DNA of 64,000 bases from Chloracidobacterium sp. (GCA_016715795.1 JADJXP010000002.1:248001-312000); one strand, 5' to 3'; counted from the stretch's first letter, positions 43,357 to 52,134 are shown. Numbers and translations: made by a program. Notes: generated from the letters alone by a model not told the origin.

Positions 43357-44613
43357 ATGGTGAAATTCCTTCATATCGCCGATGTGCATCTGGGCTGTAC
43401 TCGCTATCAGTTGGCCGAGAGCCCCCAGGATTTTTTCGATGCATGGATCGACGTCCTCGAGCGGTATGCCATAGGCGAAGGGGTCAATTTTGTCATCATT
43501 TGCGGTGATTTTTTTCACAAGCGGGCTGTGCCGCCTGAGACAATGAATCACGCCGTCAAGGGACTCACAATGATGCGGGATGCGGGTATCCCGGTGATCG
43601 CGATCGAGGGAAATCACGACCAGAAACATACCGACAGCGAATTTAGCTGGCTGCGTTCGCTGTCAAGCTGGGGGCTGCTCACCTTACTTGAGCCCATGCA
43701 TTCCGAAGGGAACATCTCATACCAACCGTGGGACGAGGCGACACGCAAAGGCGGCTTTATAGATATCGGCAGGGTGCGGATCTTCGGCTCTGACTGGTAC
43801 GGTGCTTCCGCGAACTGGGCCATTCCGATGCTTACGCGGGCGATCAAAGAGAACCGCCGCGACGGCGCGTTTCACATACTCATGCTTCACACTGACGTGG
43901 AAGGGCATCAGGTGCATCCGATCCCGGCACTGTCAATGGATGCACTGAAGGAACTCAAGTCGGCGGTCGAATACGTCGGACTAGGACATACGCACAAGCA
44001 CTACGAGATAGACAACTGGGCTTTCAATCCGGGCTCGATCGAGGTGACGAATATCAGCGAGTACCGGGAAACGCGAGGTGTTTTCGTTGTTGAGGTCGGT
44101 GACGATAAAAGTGTTTCGGCGCGGCATATCGATGAGTATCGTTATCGGCCGTTTCAGCAGATGGTGTTCGATGTGACGGGTTACGCCGATGCGCAGCGGC
44201 TGGTGGCCGACCTGCTTGACACCGTAGGACGCGACGCCCAGCCGACCGAATCTGATAGGCCGCAGCCGATCATCGAGATCTCGTTGCGAGGGCAGCTTGG
44301 CTTTCCAAACTCGCTGCTTGAGTTGCAGAAACTTAGGGACACGGCCCGTGACATTAGGGGCGCTCTGCACGTCCGCATTAAGAACCACACGGTGCCTGTT
44401 GATTATCTCGATTCGGCCGATGAACTCGATGATACGGGCCGCGAGAGGCTCGAGAGGCGCGTGATCGCTGATCTGATCCGGCGTGACAGCCGCTATAAGG
44501 CGCGTCCGGACGACCTGACCGAGGCGGTGATCGGGGCCAAACGAATGGCTCTCGGTGACGAACCGCCGGACAAGATAGCCGATCTTATCGCTCAAAAGGC
44601 ATGCCCGGCGTGA
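43357..44613 (+). CDS. DNA-repair-type metallophosphoesterase (SbcD/Mre11-like)
   Basis: 418 residues. Phosphoesterase motifs in order: FLHIADVHLGC, IICGDFFHKRAVPP, IAIEGNHDQKHTD, MLHTDVEGHQ and VGLGHTHKHYEI. The N-terminal 270 residues form the nuclease core, and the rest (about 290-400) would be the capping region. The usual ATPase partner SbcC is not next to it in this window. Start ATG at 43357. Confidence 0.87.
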   Translation: MVKFLHIADVHLGCTRYQLAESPQDFFDAWIDVLERYAIGEGVNFVIICGDFFHKRAVPPETMNHAVKGLTMMRDAGIPVIAIEGNHDQKHTDSEFSWLRSLSSWGLLTLLEPMHSEGNISYQPWDEATRKGGFIDIGRVRIFGSDWYGASANWAIPMLTRAIKENRRDGAFHILMLHTDVEGHQVHPIPALSMDALKELKSAVEYVGLGHTHKHYEIDNWAFNPGSIEVTNISEYRETRGVFVVEVGDDKSVSARHIDEYRYRPFQQMVFDVTGYADAQRLVADLLDTVGRDAQPTESDRPQPIIEISLRGQLGFPNSLLELQKLRDTARDIRGALHVRIKNHTVPVDYLDSADELDDTGRERLERRVIADLIRRDSRYKARPDDLTEAVIGAKRMALGDEPPDKIADLIAQKACPA

Positions 44614-44635
44614 TCGGCCATTTGGGGGATCGATC

Positions 44636-45598
44636 CTAGTTACTTAGTGAGTCACGGAAAAAGTCGATCAGCCGCTGATCATAGGCCTCGGATTGTTCCA
44701 TAGAGGCGTTAATGATCCTGAAGCCTGACGGGCTGAGATCGAGCTTGGTCTGGATGCGGTTCGATGACGGCAAACACTTGCTCAGTCGGGCTGTTGAGTC
44801 CTGAAAGTCTGCGGCATCGACGCCCGCGAGCAGCAGCACATCGCGATCGGCAAGCTTCCTGCCCGTGTCACACGATTGCTCACGCTGATAGCAGCCATCA
44901 AAGAAATAGAGGCGCGTGCCGAGCTTTGCAAGCTTCGTCGTTGCCGAACTGGCGAAAGGATACCGACGCTCGATCGTCTCGCGAAGCACGCTATCAGCAT
45001 TCTCCGGGACCGAATCCAATGCAATAGCCTTCACGCTTTGGTCGCGGGCCGCGGCCGTCAGGGCAACGCCGGCGCCCATTTCAACGCCATAAATACCGAT
45101 ATTCTTGCCGACGAGCGTGATCTGATTCGGCGTTCGGAGCCCGCGCAGGAATTCGAGGGCCGACCCGGCGTCTTCTGCCTCGCAGCCGCCAAAGCTCGCG
45201 TTCTCAACGTTCGGTTTCTCGCCATGGCCGCGCAGATCCGGCATCAGCACGGTGAAATTGGTCGACTCATTCAGCTTGACGCCCAGATTCAGAACATACG
45301 ACCGGTCGGCCCCGTATTTGTGATACAGGATGACGGCGGGTGCCCCGTCGGTCCCACGCAATAGCCATCCTCGCGACGAACTGCCGTCGCGATTTGGCCA
45401 TGTCTCTTCGGTGACCTGAGCGGCGCGAGCACTCAGTTGCCCGAATTTCTCCGGGGTTACCAAATACGGTGCGCGGTATGGCCGGGCCGAGGTATAGACA
45501 AGCCACACCGAGCCGGAAGCAACGGCGGCGACCAGCAGGAATAAGGCAGGTAGAAGCAGACGAAGAAAACTCTTAAAGAGGCGTGTCGTTTTGGGCAT
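44636..45598 (-). CDS. Membrane-anchored alpha/beta-hydrolase-fold protein with atypical nucleophile elbow
   Basis: 320 residues. One N-terminal membrane helix (LRLLLPALFLLVAAVASGSV), then a periplasmic-facing alpha/beta hydrolase core with LMPDLRGHGE (oxyanion/His-gly region). At the nucleophile elbow, where G-x-S-x-G is expected, it reads YGVEMGAGVAL, with Glu in place of Ser. It may be inactive or use another mechanism. A Cys-rich loop (FFDGCYQREQSCDTG) could form a disulfide. Confidence 0.75.
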   Translation of the reverse strand: MPKTTRLFKSFLRLLLPALFLLVAAVASGSVWLVYTSARPYRAPYLVTPEKFGQLSARAAQVTEETWPNRDGSSSRGWLLRGTDGAPAVILYHKYGADRSYVLNLGVKLNESTNFTVLMPDLRGHGEKPNVENASFGGCEAEDAGSALEFLRGLRTPNQITLVGKNIGIYGVEMGAGVALTAAARDQSVKAIALDSVPENADSVLRETIERRYPFASSATTKLAKLGTRLYFFDGCYQREQSCDTGRKLADRDVLLLAGVDAADFQDSTARLSKCLPSSNRIQTKLDLSPSGFRIINASMEQSEAYDQRLIDFFRDSLSN

Positions 45599-45735
45599 GG
45601 CATTGAGGTGCTTCAGAAGCGAAGCATACCGCCGGATGCGGCAAGGAAGTGGCGAAAGCCCGGAACAAAAGGCTTTCGATCAGACCTCTTTGATGTTACC
45701 ATAAGCGCCTGTTCCGCGGGAAGCAGTTTTTAAAG

Positions 45736-47562
45736 ATGTTAAAAGTTGTGTGTATTTCGGTCGTAGCCTTTCTTGCCCTGCTATCATCGGCCATTCCCTC
45801 ACTTGCTGACATCAGCGTAATGCCCGTTTCGGAGATCCGCGAAGGGATGCGGGGAACGGCCAAGAGCGTTTTTCGGGGCAGCCAACCGGAAGAGTTTAGC
45901 GTCGAGATCCTCGGGGTGCTGCCAAACTGGATCGGCCCCGGCCAGGATATGATCGTCGGCAAGCTGAGCGGCGCCAATGCAGAGCGGACGTTTGTCTTCG
46001 CGGGAATGTCCGGTTCGCCCGTTTACATCAACGGCAAACTTGTCGGTGCGATCTCATACAGTTTCCCGTTTGCCAAAGAGCCGATCTGCGGCATCACGCC
46101 GTTCGAACAGATGCGTTCGCTGGTCGAGGCGGCGCCGCAAACAATTGGCCAGGCGAGACAGCCCGTCTCGTTCTCGCTGGCCGATCTTGCCACAGACCGA
46201 GCCACTCCCGACGTCGGCGGGCTATCATCTCAGGGCACGGCAGCTAACGTATTCGACGCGGCCCTGTCATCGGTTGCGGTTCAGTCGTTTGTGCGTATTG
46301 CGACGCCGGTGACATTCTCGGGCATATCACAGCGAGCCCTCGATCTGATCGCGCCGGAATTTGAAAGGGCGGGCTTTGTGCCAATCGCCGCAGCCGGTGG
46401 TGACGGCCGAATGTCCGGGTTAAAGAAGGCGGATGCGACCACGCTGCTCGCGGGTGATTCGGTTGTCGTTCATCTGTCTCGGGGCGACATTCAAATCGCT
46501 GCGGCCGGCACCGTCACGCACCGGGACGGCAACAAGATATATGCGTTCGGACATCCATTTTTCAGCCTTGGCTCGGCCGACCTGCCAATGTCCGAATCGC
46601 ACGTTGTAACAGTCGTTCCGAATACGAATAACTCGTTCAAGCTCGCCGTGTCCGACGCCCTTGTAGGCTCAATGACCCAAGACCGGGCGACCGGCATCTA
46701 TGGCATGCTCGGCCGAGAGCCACAGATGATGCCGGTGACGATAAGGATCAACACAAGCCGTGGCCGCAAGGAAACGGTCAGGTTCGAGACCGCGGTCGAC
46801 GACCTGTTGACAGGACTGATACTCAATGCCGGCATCGCAAATACGCTCATTGGCAACGAGCGAGGGATCGGCGAATCGACTATCGAGGTCGGAGGCGAGA
46901 TACGCATTCGCGGCGGAGCACCGCTCAGGCTTTCGCGTCGGTTTGTCGGCCCGCAAGCAACAGGCCTGACGGCCGCTGCCGTTTCCGTCCCGGTCACGGC
47001 TCTGCTGCGGGCCGGTTTCGACGGGCTTCAGATCACGGGTGTCGATGTCGATCTTTCGGTTACCGAAGGTAGCCGGACCGCAGTTATCGACCGTCTGTCT
47101 GTCGACAGGAACCGTGTTCGTGCCGGCGAGTCTGTCGAAGTCACGCTTAACCAACGAAGTGCGAACGGTGAGATCGTAACCCGCAAGATCCCGGTGACCG
47201 TGCCCGAGGCGGCAATGCCCGGCCCGCTGTCGATAACGGTAGCTGACGGCGGGGCGGCCCAGCAGGCATCGGCCGTAACACACTTTACGCCGCTCAGCAC
47301 AGCGGAATTCGTCTCGACCTTTAACCGGCTAAAGCGTTCAGACCGTCTCTATTTGATGATGTCGCGGCCGAGCGTTGGAGCGGTGATCGGCGTCAGCGAA
47401 ATGCCGGGGCTGCCGCCGTCGGTACTCGCGACGATCAACAGTCAGCGCAGTGCCGGCATGGTAAAGCCAACTACGAACGCCGTTCTCGCCGAGTTTGAAT
47501 TGCCGCCGTCCGACCTCGTCGTCACCGGCTCGCAGAGCCTGACGATCGAGGTTGTTCGTTAG
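45736..47562 (+). CDS. SpoIVB-type (S55) serine peptidase domain protein, secreted
   Basis: 608 residues. Signal peptide (MLKVVCISVVAFLALLSSAI), then the S55 domain (about 30-300): ISVMPVSEIREGMRGTAKSV, FSVEILGVLPNWIGPG, the catalytic-serine loop FAGMSGSPVYINGKLVGA and YAFGHPFFSLGSADLPMS. The C-terminal half is beta-rich, with no clear family. In sporulating Firmicutes this peptidase cuts SpoIVFA; no sporulation gene is seen here, so its target is different. Its last 41 bases overlap the convergent moaE. Confidence 0.85.
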   Translation: MLKVVCISVVAFLALLSSAIPSLADISVMPVSEIREGMRGTAKSVFRGSQPEEFSVEILGVLPNWIGPGQDMIVGKLSGANAERTFVFAGMSGSPVYINGKLVGAISYSFPFAKEPICGITPFEQMRSLVEAAPQTIGQARQPVSFSLADLATDRATPDVGGLSSQGTAANVFDAALSSVAVQSFVRIATPVTFSGISQRALDLIAPEFERAGFVPIAAAGGDGRMSGLKKADATTLLAGDSVVVHLSRGDIQIAAAGTVTHRDGNKIYAFGHPFFSLGSADLPMSESHVVTVVPNTNNSFKLAVSDALVGSMTQDRATGIYGMLGREPQMMPVTIRINTSRGRKETVRFETAVDDLLTGLILNAGIANTLIGNERGIGESTIEVGGEIRIRGGAPLRLSRRFVGPQATGLTAAAVSVPVTALLRAGFDGLQITGVDVDLSVTEGSRTAVIDRLSVDRNRVRAGESVEVTLNQRSANGEIVTRKIPVTVPEAAMPGPLSITVADGGAAQQASAVTHFTPLSTAEFVSTFNRLKRSDRLYLMMSRPSVGAVIGVSEMPGLPPSVLATINSQRSAGMVKPTTNAVLAEFELPPSDLVVTGSQSLTIEVVR

Positions 47563-48034
47563 CCTCCGCATCACCCTCGATCCATGCTTCGCCGTCGGCA
47601 TAGACCTCTTTCTTCCATATCGGCACTGTTCGCTTTAGCTCGCGGATCAGCCATTCGCAGGCGGCGAAGGCATCTTTTCTGTGCGGTGCGGCGACGGCGA
47701 TGACCACACTCGTTTCGCCGATCTCCAAACGGCCTGTGCGGTGGACGATGCCAACATTCGCGATCTCGAATTTTTCTTTGGCCTGTGCGACGAGCTTCCG
47801 CATTTCCTTGACCGCCATCTCGTCGTAGGCCTCGTAAACAAGATACTCCGTTTCGCGGATCTCTCCCGTCACCTTGTCTCGCGTAAATTTCCGTGCATAC
47901 CCATCGAGCGTAACCGTCGCCCCGCATTCCGGCGGGACCACACGCCGGGCGACCGATGTGACATCAATGGGTTCGGTTGTTATCTCGCAGAAGTCCACCT
48001 CAATTCGCCTTTCCCGATGTGTCTCCTGGGTCAT
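47522..48034 (-). CDS. moaE: Molybdopterin synthase catalytic subunit
   Basis: 170 residues from the ATG at 48034. IEVDFCEITTEPIDVTSVAR, ATVTLDGYARKFTRDKVTG, LVYEAYDEMAVKEMRKL and IVHRTGRLEIGETSVVIAVA followed by HRKDAFAACEWLIRELKRTV and PIWKKEVY make it MoaE. The active-site Lys of PIWKKE and the HR motif are kept. Partner of MoaD (48591-48830), with a nucleotidyltransferase gene between them. Overlaps that gene by 4 bases (ATGA). Confidence 0.92.
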   Translation of the reverse strand: MTQETHRERRIEVDFCEITTEPIDVTSVARRVVPPECGATVTLDGYARKFTRDKVTGEIRETEYLVYEAYDEMAVKEMRKLVAQAKEKFEIANVGIVHRTGRLEIGETSVVIAVAAPHRKDAFAACEWLIRELKRTVPIWKKEVYADGEAWIEGDAEANEQPRSSGSASR

Positions 48035-48582
48035 CGAGCCTCTCTCCGACCGCTCGGCCTCTCGACTTTGGCCTTGAGTTCGTCTGTGAGCAACAACCAT
48101 AACTGAGGGTGAGATTCGACGAGGCGAACGATATCTGTAAAGTCTTTCGCCTGTTTGCTCTGCCGTCGGGTCGGTTCGCCCCAAGCTTTTACTTTCCCGG
48201 CGAGTGTATCTTCAAGGCTGGCGACGCGCAGCAAAATACCGTGAACATCTGCCGCCAGACCACGCTCAGCAAAATCTCGATAAAAATCCTCTGTCGTCAG
48301 TTCAATGCTGACCTTCGACTTGCCTCGAAAATTGATCGACCAATCAAAACGTTCGGAGCTAAACCCCGCTTCCTTCAGGGCCTTTTCAGTCAAGTCGATC
48401 GAATCCGCAGCAACAACGAAATCGACATCCTGCGTGACCATCTGCTCGGCTGCCCAGTGGTTCACGGCGATGCCGTCAATGGCGCACCAGACGATATCCG
48501 CCTTCTCAAGCGCGTTTACAAAGCGCATCACATCATCCGTTCCACCAAGCGTTTGCCAATCGTAGAATTGCTTTCCCGTCAT
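48031..48582 (-). CDS. Nucleotidyltransferase-like protein (AbiEii/DUF6036 type)
   Basis: 183 residues from the ATG at 48582. KADIVWCAIDGIAVNHWAAE, TQDVDFVV and LRVASLEDTLAGKVKAW with QAKDFTDIVRLVE match the minimal nucleotidyltransferases related to AbiEii/MenT. The catalytic G-S pair is replaced by GIAVN, while the D-x-D carboxylates appear in DVDFVV. It lies between moaD (8 bases) and moaE (4-base overlap), an unusual guest in a molybdopterin synthase operon. No cognate antitoxin is adjacent. Confidence 0.75.
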   Translation of the reverse strand: MTGKQFYDWQTLGGTDDVMRFVNALEKADIVWCAIDGIAVNHWAAEQMVTQDVDFVVAADSIDLTEKALKEAGFSSERFDWSINFRGKSKVSIELTTEDFYRDFAERGLAADVHGILLRVASLEDTLAGKVKAWGEPTRRQSKQAKDFTDIVRLVESHPQLWLLLTDELKAKVERPSGRREAR

Positions 48583-48590
48583 CGTTATTC

Positions 48591-48830
48591 TTATCCGCCC
48601 GAGACCGCCGTGAATACGGCAACCTCGTCGCCGTCCCGCACCGGTACGGTTGCGTCGGCATACGTCTGGTTCACTGCGATCTTCAGCTTGTGCGGTGCGA
48701 GTGCCGGATAGGCTCGCACCAACCTGTCGAGGATCGATCCTGCCGTCGCGTTCGGATCCGGCTCGATCTTGATCAGGCGCTCGCCTGCAATATCGGCGGT
48801 GGCACCAAAGAATAGAATATGTGCGGCCAT
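48591..48830 (-). CDS. moaD: Molybdopterin synthase sulfur-carrier subunit
   Basis: 79 residues, beta-grasp fold. ILFFGATADIAGER at the start, AGSILDRLVRAYPAL, VAVNQTYAD, RDGDEVAVFTAVSGG with the C-terminal Gly-Gly that is thiocarboxylated. Delivers sulfur to MoaE. Begins 2 bases after the stop of thiG, so thiS, thiG, moaD, the nucleotidyltransferase and moaE form one transcription unit. Confidence 0.92.
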   Translation of the reverse strand: MAAHILFFGATADIAGERLIKIEPDPNATAGSILDRLVRAYPALAPHKLKIAVNQTYADATVPVRDGDEVAVFTAVSGG

Positions 48831-48832
48831 CG

Positions 48833-49603
48833 CTATTTGATCGCTCCTTCGATCGGGCTTGAAGCGGAGGCATAGAGGCGTTTTGGCATGCGGCCCGAGA
48901 GGTACGCCAGGCGGCCGGCCTCGACCGCAAGTTTCATTGCTGCGGCCATCTTGGCGACGTCGCCGGCTTCGGCTATTGCCGTGTTCATCAGGATCGCGTC
49001 GGCACCGAGCTCCATTGCCTCGGAGGCGTCCGACGGGACGCCGACGCCGGCGTCAACGATGATTGTCGCATCGGGAAGCTGTTCACGCATTATCCGCAGA
49101 TTAGACGGATTCTGCACGCCCATTCCTGAGCCGATCGGCGCTGCGAGCGGCATTACCGCAGGGCAGCCCGCGTCTAGGAGCTTTTTTGCCATTATCAGGT
49201 CGTCCGAGAAATACGGCAGCACGATAAAGCCCTCGCTGACAAGCACTTTCGCTGCCGCGAGCGTTTGCTCATTGTCGGGCAGCAGTGTCACCGGGTCGCC
49301 GATCACCTCGAGCTTGATCCACTCGGTCTCAAGCGCCTCGCGGGCCAACCGAGCGGTCCGGATAGCGTGGTCCGCGTCGTAACAGCCTGCCGTATTTGGC
49401 AGGATCCGCATTTTTGGATCGAGATGGTCGAGAAACGACTCGCTCGATCCGTCGAGCGGCACGCGGTTCACGGCGACGGTCACCATCTCGGCACCGGACG
49501 CTGCATGTGCGGCCTTCATCTCGTCATATGAGCGGTATTTGCCCGTGCCGATTATCAGCCTCGATCCAAAGTCGCTGCCAGCTAATGAAAAAACATCCGA
49601 CAT
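48833..49603 (-). CDS. thiG: Thiazole synthase
   Basis: 256 residues from the ATG at 49603. SRLIIGTGKYRSYDEMK, VTVAVNRVPL, ILPNTAGCYDADHAIRTARL, WIKLEVIGDP, GFIVLPYFSDDL and DAGVGVPSDASEAMELGADA are hallmark ThiG segments. It makes the thiamine thiazole phosphate from DXP, dehydroglycine and ThiS thiocarboxylate. The glycine-oxidising partner thiO is 23 kb away in the window. Confidence 0.95.
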   Translation of the reverse strand: MSDVFSLAGSDFGSRLIIGTGKYRSYDEMKAAHAASGAEMVTVAVNRVPLDGSSESFLDHLDPKMRILPNTAGCYDADHAIRTARLAREALETEWIKLEVIGDPVTLLPDNEQTLAAAKVLVSEGFIVLPYFSDDLIMAKKLLDAGCPAVMPLAAPIGSGMGVQNPSNLRIMREQLPDATIIVDAGVGVPSDASEAMELGADAILMNTAIAEAGDVAKMAAAMKLAVEAGRLAYLSGRMPKRLYASASSPIEGAIK

Positions 49604-49644
49604 CCCAATTCCTATCCTCACACGATCGCTGCGGGGCGAGTCGC

Positions 49645-49854
49645 CTAACCGCCTCCGACGAAGTGCACGACCTCGATCCGATCACCCTCGTGCACCGGCG
49701 TTTCATGCCATTGCGCGCGGCTGACCACCTGTCCGTTAAGCTCTATGGCTACGCGCTGCGAGGGCAGCCCAAACTCCTCCAACATGTCGGCCAGCTTGTT
49801 CTCGCCGCGAAGTTCGCGGCGTTCGCCGTTTAGACAGATGCTGAGTGGCGGCAC
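49645..49854 (-). CDS. thiS: Sulfur carrier protein ThiS
   Basis: 69 residues from a GTG at 49854. ICLNGERRELRGENKLADML, VAIELNGQVVSRAQW, HEGDRIEVVHFVGGG with the terminal Gly-Gly. No ATG is available in a plausible place; the frame runs open to 49965 through simple-repeat DNA (AAATTTGAGATATGAGATTTG). Precedes thiG by 41 bases. Confidence 0.85.
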   Translation of the reverse strand: MPPLSICLNGERRELRGENKLADMLEEFGLPSQRVAIELNGQVVSRAQWHETPVHEGDRIEVVHFVGGG

Positions 49855-49918
49855 ACTTCGATTCTGCGTCCGCGAGAAGAGGATTTCAAATTTGAGATAT
49901 GAGATTTGGGATCGAGGA

Positions 49919-50737
49919 CTAACCCGGCGTGACGATGCGGCGGAGTTCGATCTCTTCGCCCGCATTCATTGCGCGCACCAGCAAGGCGGCGCGGCCGGAT
50001 TGGAAGCTGGGAAGCTGCAGGTGGACCTTTGCCAGGCCGTTGGCATCCGAGCGAGCGTGAAAGATGACGGGGCGAAAGCTCGAACCCAGCACCTTGACCA
50101 TGATCTGTGCGTCGGCGACGACCTTGCGGTCGGTGCCGCGACATATGAGCAGGTTCACAGTTTGGCGCATGCCTCCCTTAAATTTTGCGTCGCCGAGGAG
50201 TTCGACACTCAGCTTCTGATTTGACGGGCGCTCCTGGCCGGACAACTCGCTGACGACGTGAACGGCCTCGTCGGGCAGTATCTCGATGTCCTCGATGATC
50301 TCAACGGCGTCGATGACCGGAATATCGTCAAACGGATCCGTCTCCGGCCGCATTGGCGGCACATCAAGCGGTATCGACGGTTGTAATACCGGCGACAACG
50401 TGACGCTGACCGTTGCGGGCTCTCCGGCAGCGACAGGTTCGCCTGCAGGGGCCGCATATTTCGAACCCTTTCGCGTCATCTCGACGAGTTCAGAGATGCG
50501 GCCCGCCTTTACTGCGGCGCACATCAGCTTATGCTGGCGCGAAACGCGCTCTGCGATCTCCTTTTCGTCGAGTCCGATCGCGGCAAGTTCGCCGTAGGTC
50601 GTGCGCTTGCTCGCAAGTATCGTGCCCTTGTCATAGACCAGGCTCATGATCATGTAAGCAGGCGCACCTTTGTCCTCGGTCTGGACGTGGTAAACCGTAC
50701 CGTTATGGTCGATATCAGTATTAAAGCCAGCTATCAC
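49919..50737 (-). CDS. Conserved hypothetical protein with GFNTDI domain
   Basis: About 272 residues. The N-terminal IAGFNTDIDHNGTVYHVQTE and IMSLVYDKGTILASKRTTY form a domain I have seen in acidobacterial hypotheticals. An acidic linker (about 140-180) joins a C-terminal beta-sandwich resembling carboxypeptidase-regulatory/Ig-like domains (FRPVIFHARSDANGLAKVHL). No signal peptide. The start is uncertain: GTG at 50737 is my choice, TTG at 50794 the alternative. Confidence 0.65.
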   Translation of the reverse strand: MIAGFNTDIDHNGTVYHVQTEDKGAPAYMIMSLVYDKGTILASKRTTYGELAAIGLDEKEIAERVSRQHKLMCAAVKAGRISELVEMTRKGSKYAAPAGEPVAAGEPATVSVTLSPVLQPSIPLDVPPMRPETDPFDDIPVIDAVEIIEDIEILPDEAVHVVSELSGQERPSNQKLSVELLGDAKFKGGMRQTVNLLICRGTDRKVVADAQIMVKVLGSSFRPVIFHARSDANGLAKVHLQLPSFQSGRAALLVRAMNAGEEIELRRIVTPG

Positions 50738-50866
50738 ACGTTCGATCGGGGCGTGCAGGAGTGCGGGCCGGAGGCAAACTCCGCCAATATTCAAGTTAGC
50801 ACACCCAAAAAGTGACGGTCAACGCATATTTGGGGCGGCACGTGCGTTGTGAGCTAGGTCACTGAT

Positions 50867-50895
50867 TTGACACTGCAAATGCCTTATCCTACGAT
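50867..50895 (+). promoter_or_regulatory. Sigma70-like promoter of the nuo operon
   Basis: TTGACA (50867-50872), 17-base spacer, TACGAT (50890-50895). Consensus -35 and spacing; the transcript should start near 50902, about 30 bases before the nuoA ATG. GAGG lies 7 bases upstream of that ATG. Confidence 0.75.
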
Positions 50896-50934
50896 TTAGT
50901 TTGTGCCGTAAACTCAGCGTTTTTCGAGGTCTGA

Positions 50935-51423
50935 ATGTCGGATTTCAATGTTTTTGACTATATGCCGTTCGGCATTATGTTCTTGGTTGCAGCGGGCTTT
51001 ACCGCCAGCCAATTGCTGGTTACGCAATTGATCGGCCCTCGCAAGCGGACCGCAACCAAACTGATGCCCTATGAGTGCGGCAAGGACCCGGTCGGCGGCG
51101 CACGCGACCGGTTCTCAGTCAAGTTTTATACGGTCGCCGTCATCTTCCTGCTGTTCGATATAGAAGTTTTGTTCATTGTCCCGTTCGCGGTCGCTTTCAA
51201 AAGCCTGATCGCGGCCGAGGCGTCGAGCGGCGTTTATTACGCCACGATCGCTCTGATCGAGATACTGGTATTTATCGCGACCTTTATAGTTGGCTACATA
51301 TATGTTTGGAAAAAGGGGACTTTCGACTGGGGCCTGCAGGCCCGTGCAGAGGCCCGCGAGCAGACCAAACAAATGGCGAAGGAGCGGCGCGAGCAGGAAG
51401 CAAAGATGAGGCTGGCGGCATGA
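50935..51423 (+). CDS. nuoA: NADH-quinone oxidoreductase subunit A
   Basis: 162 residues, three membrane helices. MPYECGKDPVGGARDRFSVK is the conserved first-loop signature, and FYTVAVIFLLFDIEVLFIVP the second helix with its Asp/Glu. The C-terminal 35 residues are charged (EAREQTKQMAKERREQEAK) and longer than in E. coli. First gene of the operon. Confidence 0.95.
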   Translation: MSDFNVFDYMPFGIMFLVAAGFTASQLLVTQLIGPRKRTATKLMPYECGKDPVGGARDRFSVKFYTVAVIFLLFDIEVLFIVPFAVAFKSLIAAEASSGVYYATIALIEILVFIATFIVGYIYVWKKGTFDWGLQARAEAREQTKQMAKERREQEAKMRLAA

Positions 51424-51432
51424 TCAGCCTGC

Positions 51433-51467
51433 TAATTAGCAATTATCGAATTAATAATTACTAATTT
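51433..51467. repeat. AT-rich inverted repeat between nuoA and nuoB
   Basis: Arms 51433-51446 and 51454-51467 match at 12 of 14 positions around a 7-base loop; units are TAATTA and AATTAT. Confidence 0.6.
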
Positions 51468-51477
51468 AGAAGCGAAA

Positions 51478-52125
51478 ATGGGTTTAGAAAATACGTTATT
51501 CGAATCGCTCCCCGACGTTGTGACCGTAAAGCTCGACGCGGTGGTCAATTGGGCCCGCAAATCGAGCCTTTGGCCGGCGACGTTTGGCCTTGCGTGCTGT
51601 GCGATCGAAATGATGAACACCGTCTCGGCACGCAACGACCTTTCGCGGTTTGGGGCCGAGACGTTTCGAGCATCGCCGCGACAGGCGGACGTGATGATCG
51701 TTTCGGGTCGTGTTTCGCGAAAGATGGCGCCGGTGCTGCGCAGGATCTATGATCAGATGCCCGAGCCGAAATGGGTGATCTCGATGGGCGCGTGCGCGAC
51801 ATCGGGCGGCGTTTTTGATAATTACGCGATCGTTCAGGGCGTCGATAAGATCGTGCCGGTCGATGTCTATGTTCCCGGCTGCCCGCCGCGTCCGGAAATG
51901 CTGGTGCACGCGATAACGATGCTCCAGGACAAGATAATGAAGGAGCGTTCCAAGGATCGCCGCGATACGTTCGAAGCAGAATCGCGCGAATCCATCGTTC
52001 CCGGAACGCTTCCGGTCACCGAGGGAACGGCGCTGGAAAGAGAGATGGAAGTCGAGGTCGCCTCGGGCGAGACATCACGGCCGTATTCAGTGCCGTCGAA
52101 GCACGAGCGACGACGAAGTTCGTAG
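51478..52125 (+). CDS. nuoB: NADH-quinone oxidoreductase subunit B
   Basis: 215 residues. Holds the N2 iron-sulfur cluster: FGLACCAIEMMNT (two adjacent Cys), SMGACATSGGVFDNYAIVQG and VYVPGCPPRPEML. RFGAETFRASPRQADVMIV is also conserved. The C-terminal 45 residues (after about 170) are a charged extension not found in the E. coli protein. Peripheral arm, next to the quinone site. Confidence 0.95.
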   Translation: MGLENTLFESLPDVVTVKLDAVVNWARKSSLWPATFGLACCAIEMMNTVSARNDLSRFGAETFRASPRQADVMIVSGRVSRKMAPVLRRIYDQMPEPKWVISMGACATSGGVFDNYAIVQGVDKIVPVDVYVPGCPPRPEMLVHAITMLQDKIMKERSKDRRDTFEAESRESIVPGTLPVTEGTALEREMEVEVASGETSRPYSVPSKHERRRSS

Positions 52126-52134
52126 AGGATCTGG

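Noticed and set aside
45653..45678. 8-bp hairpin CGAAAGCC/GGCTTTCG in a divergent intergenic region
   Set aside because: Could be an operator or attenuator, but there is no promoter context or second copy to support a call.
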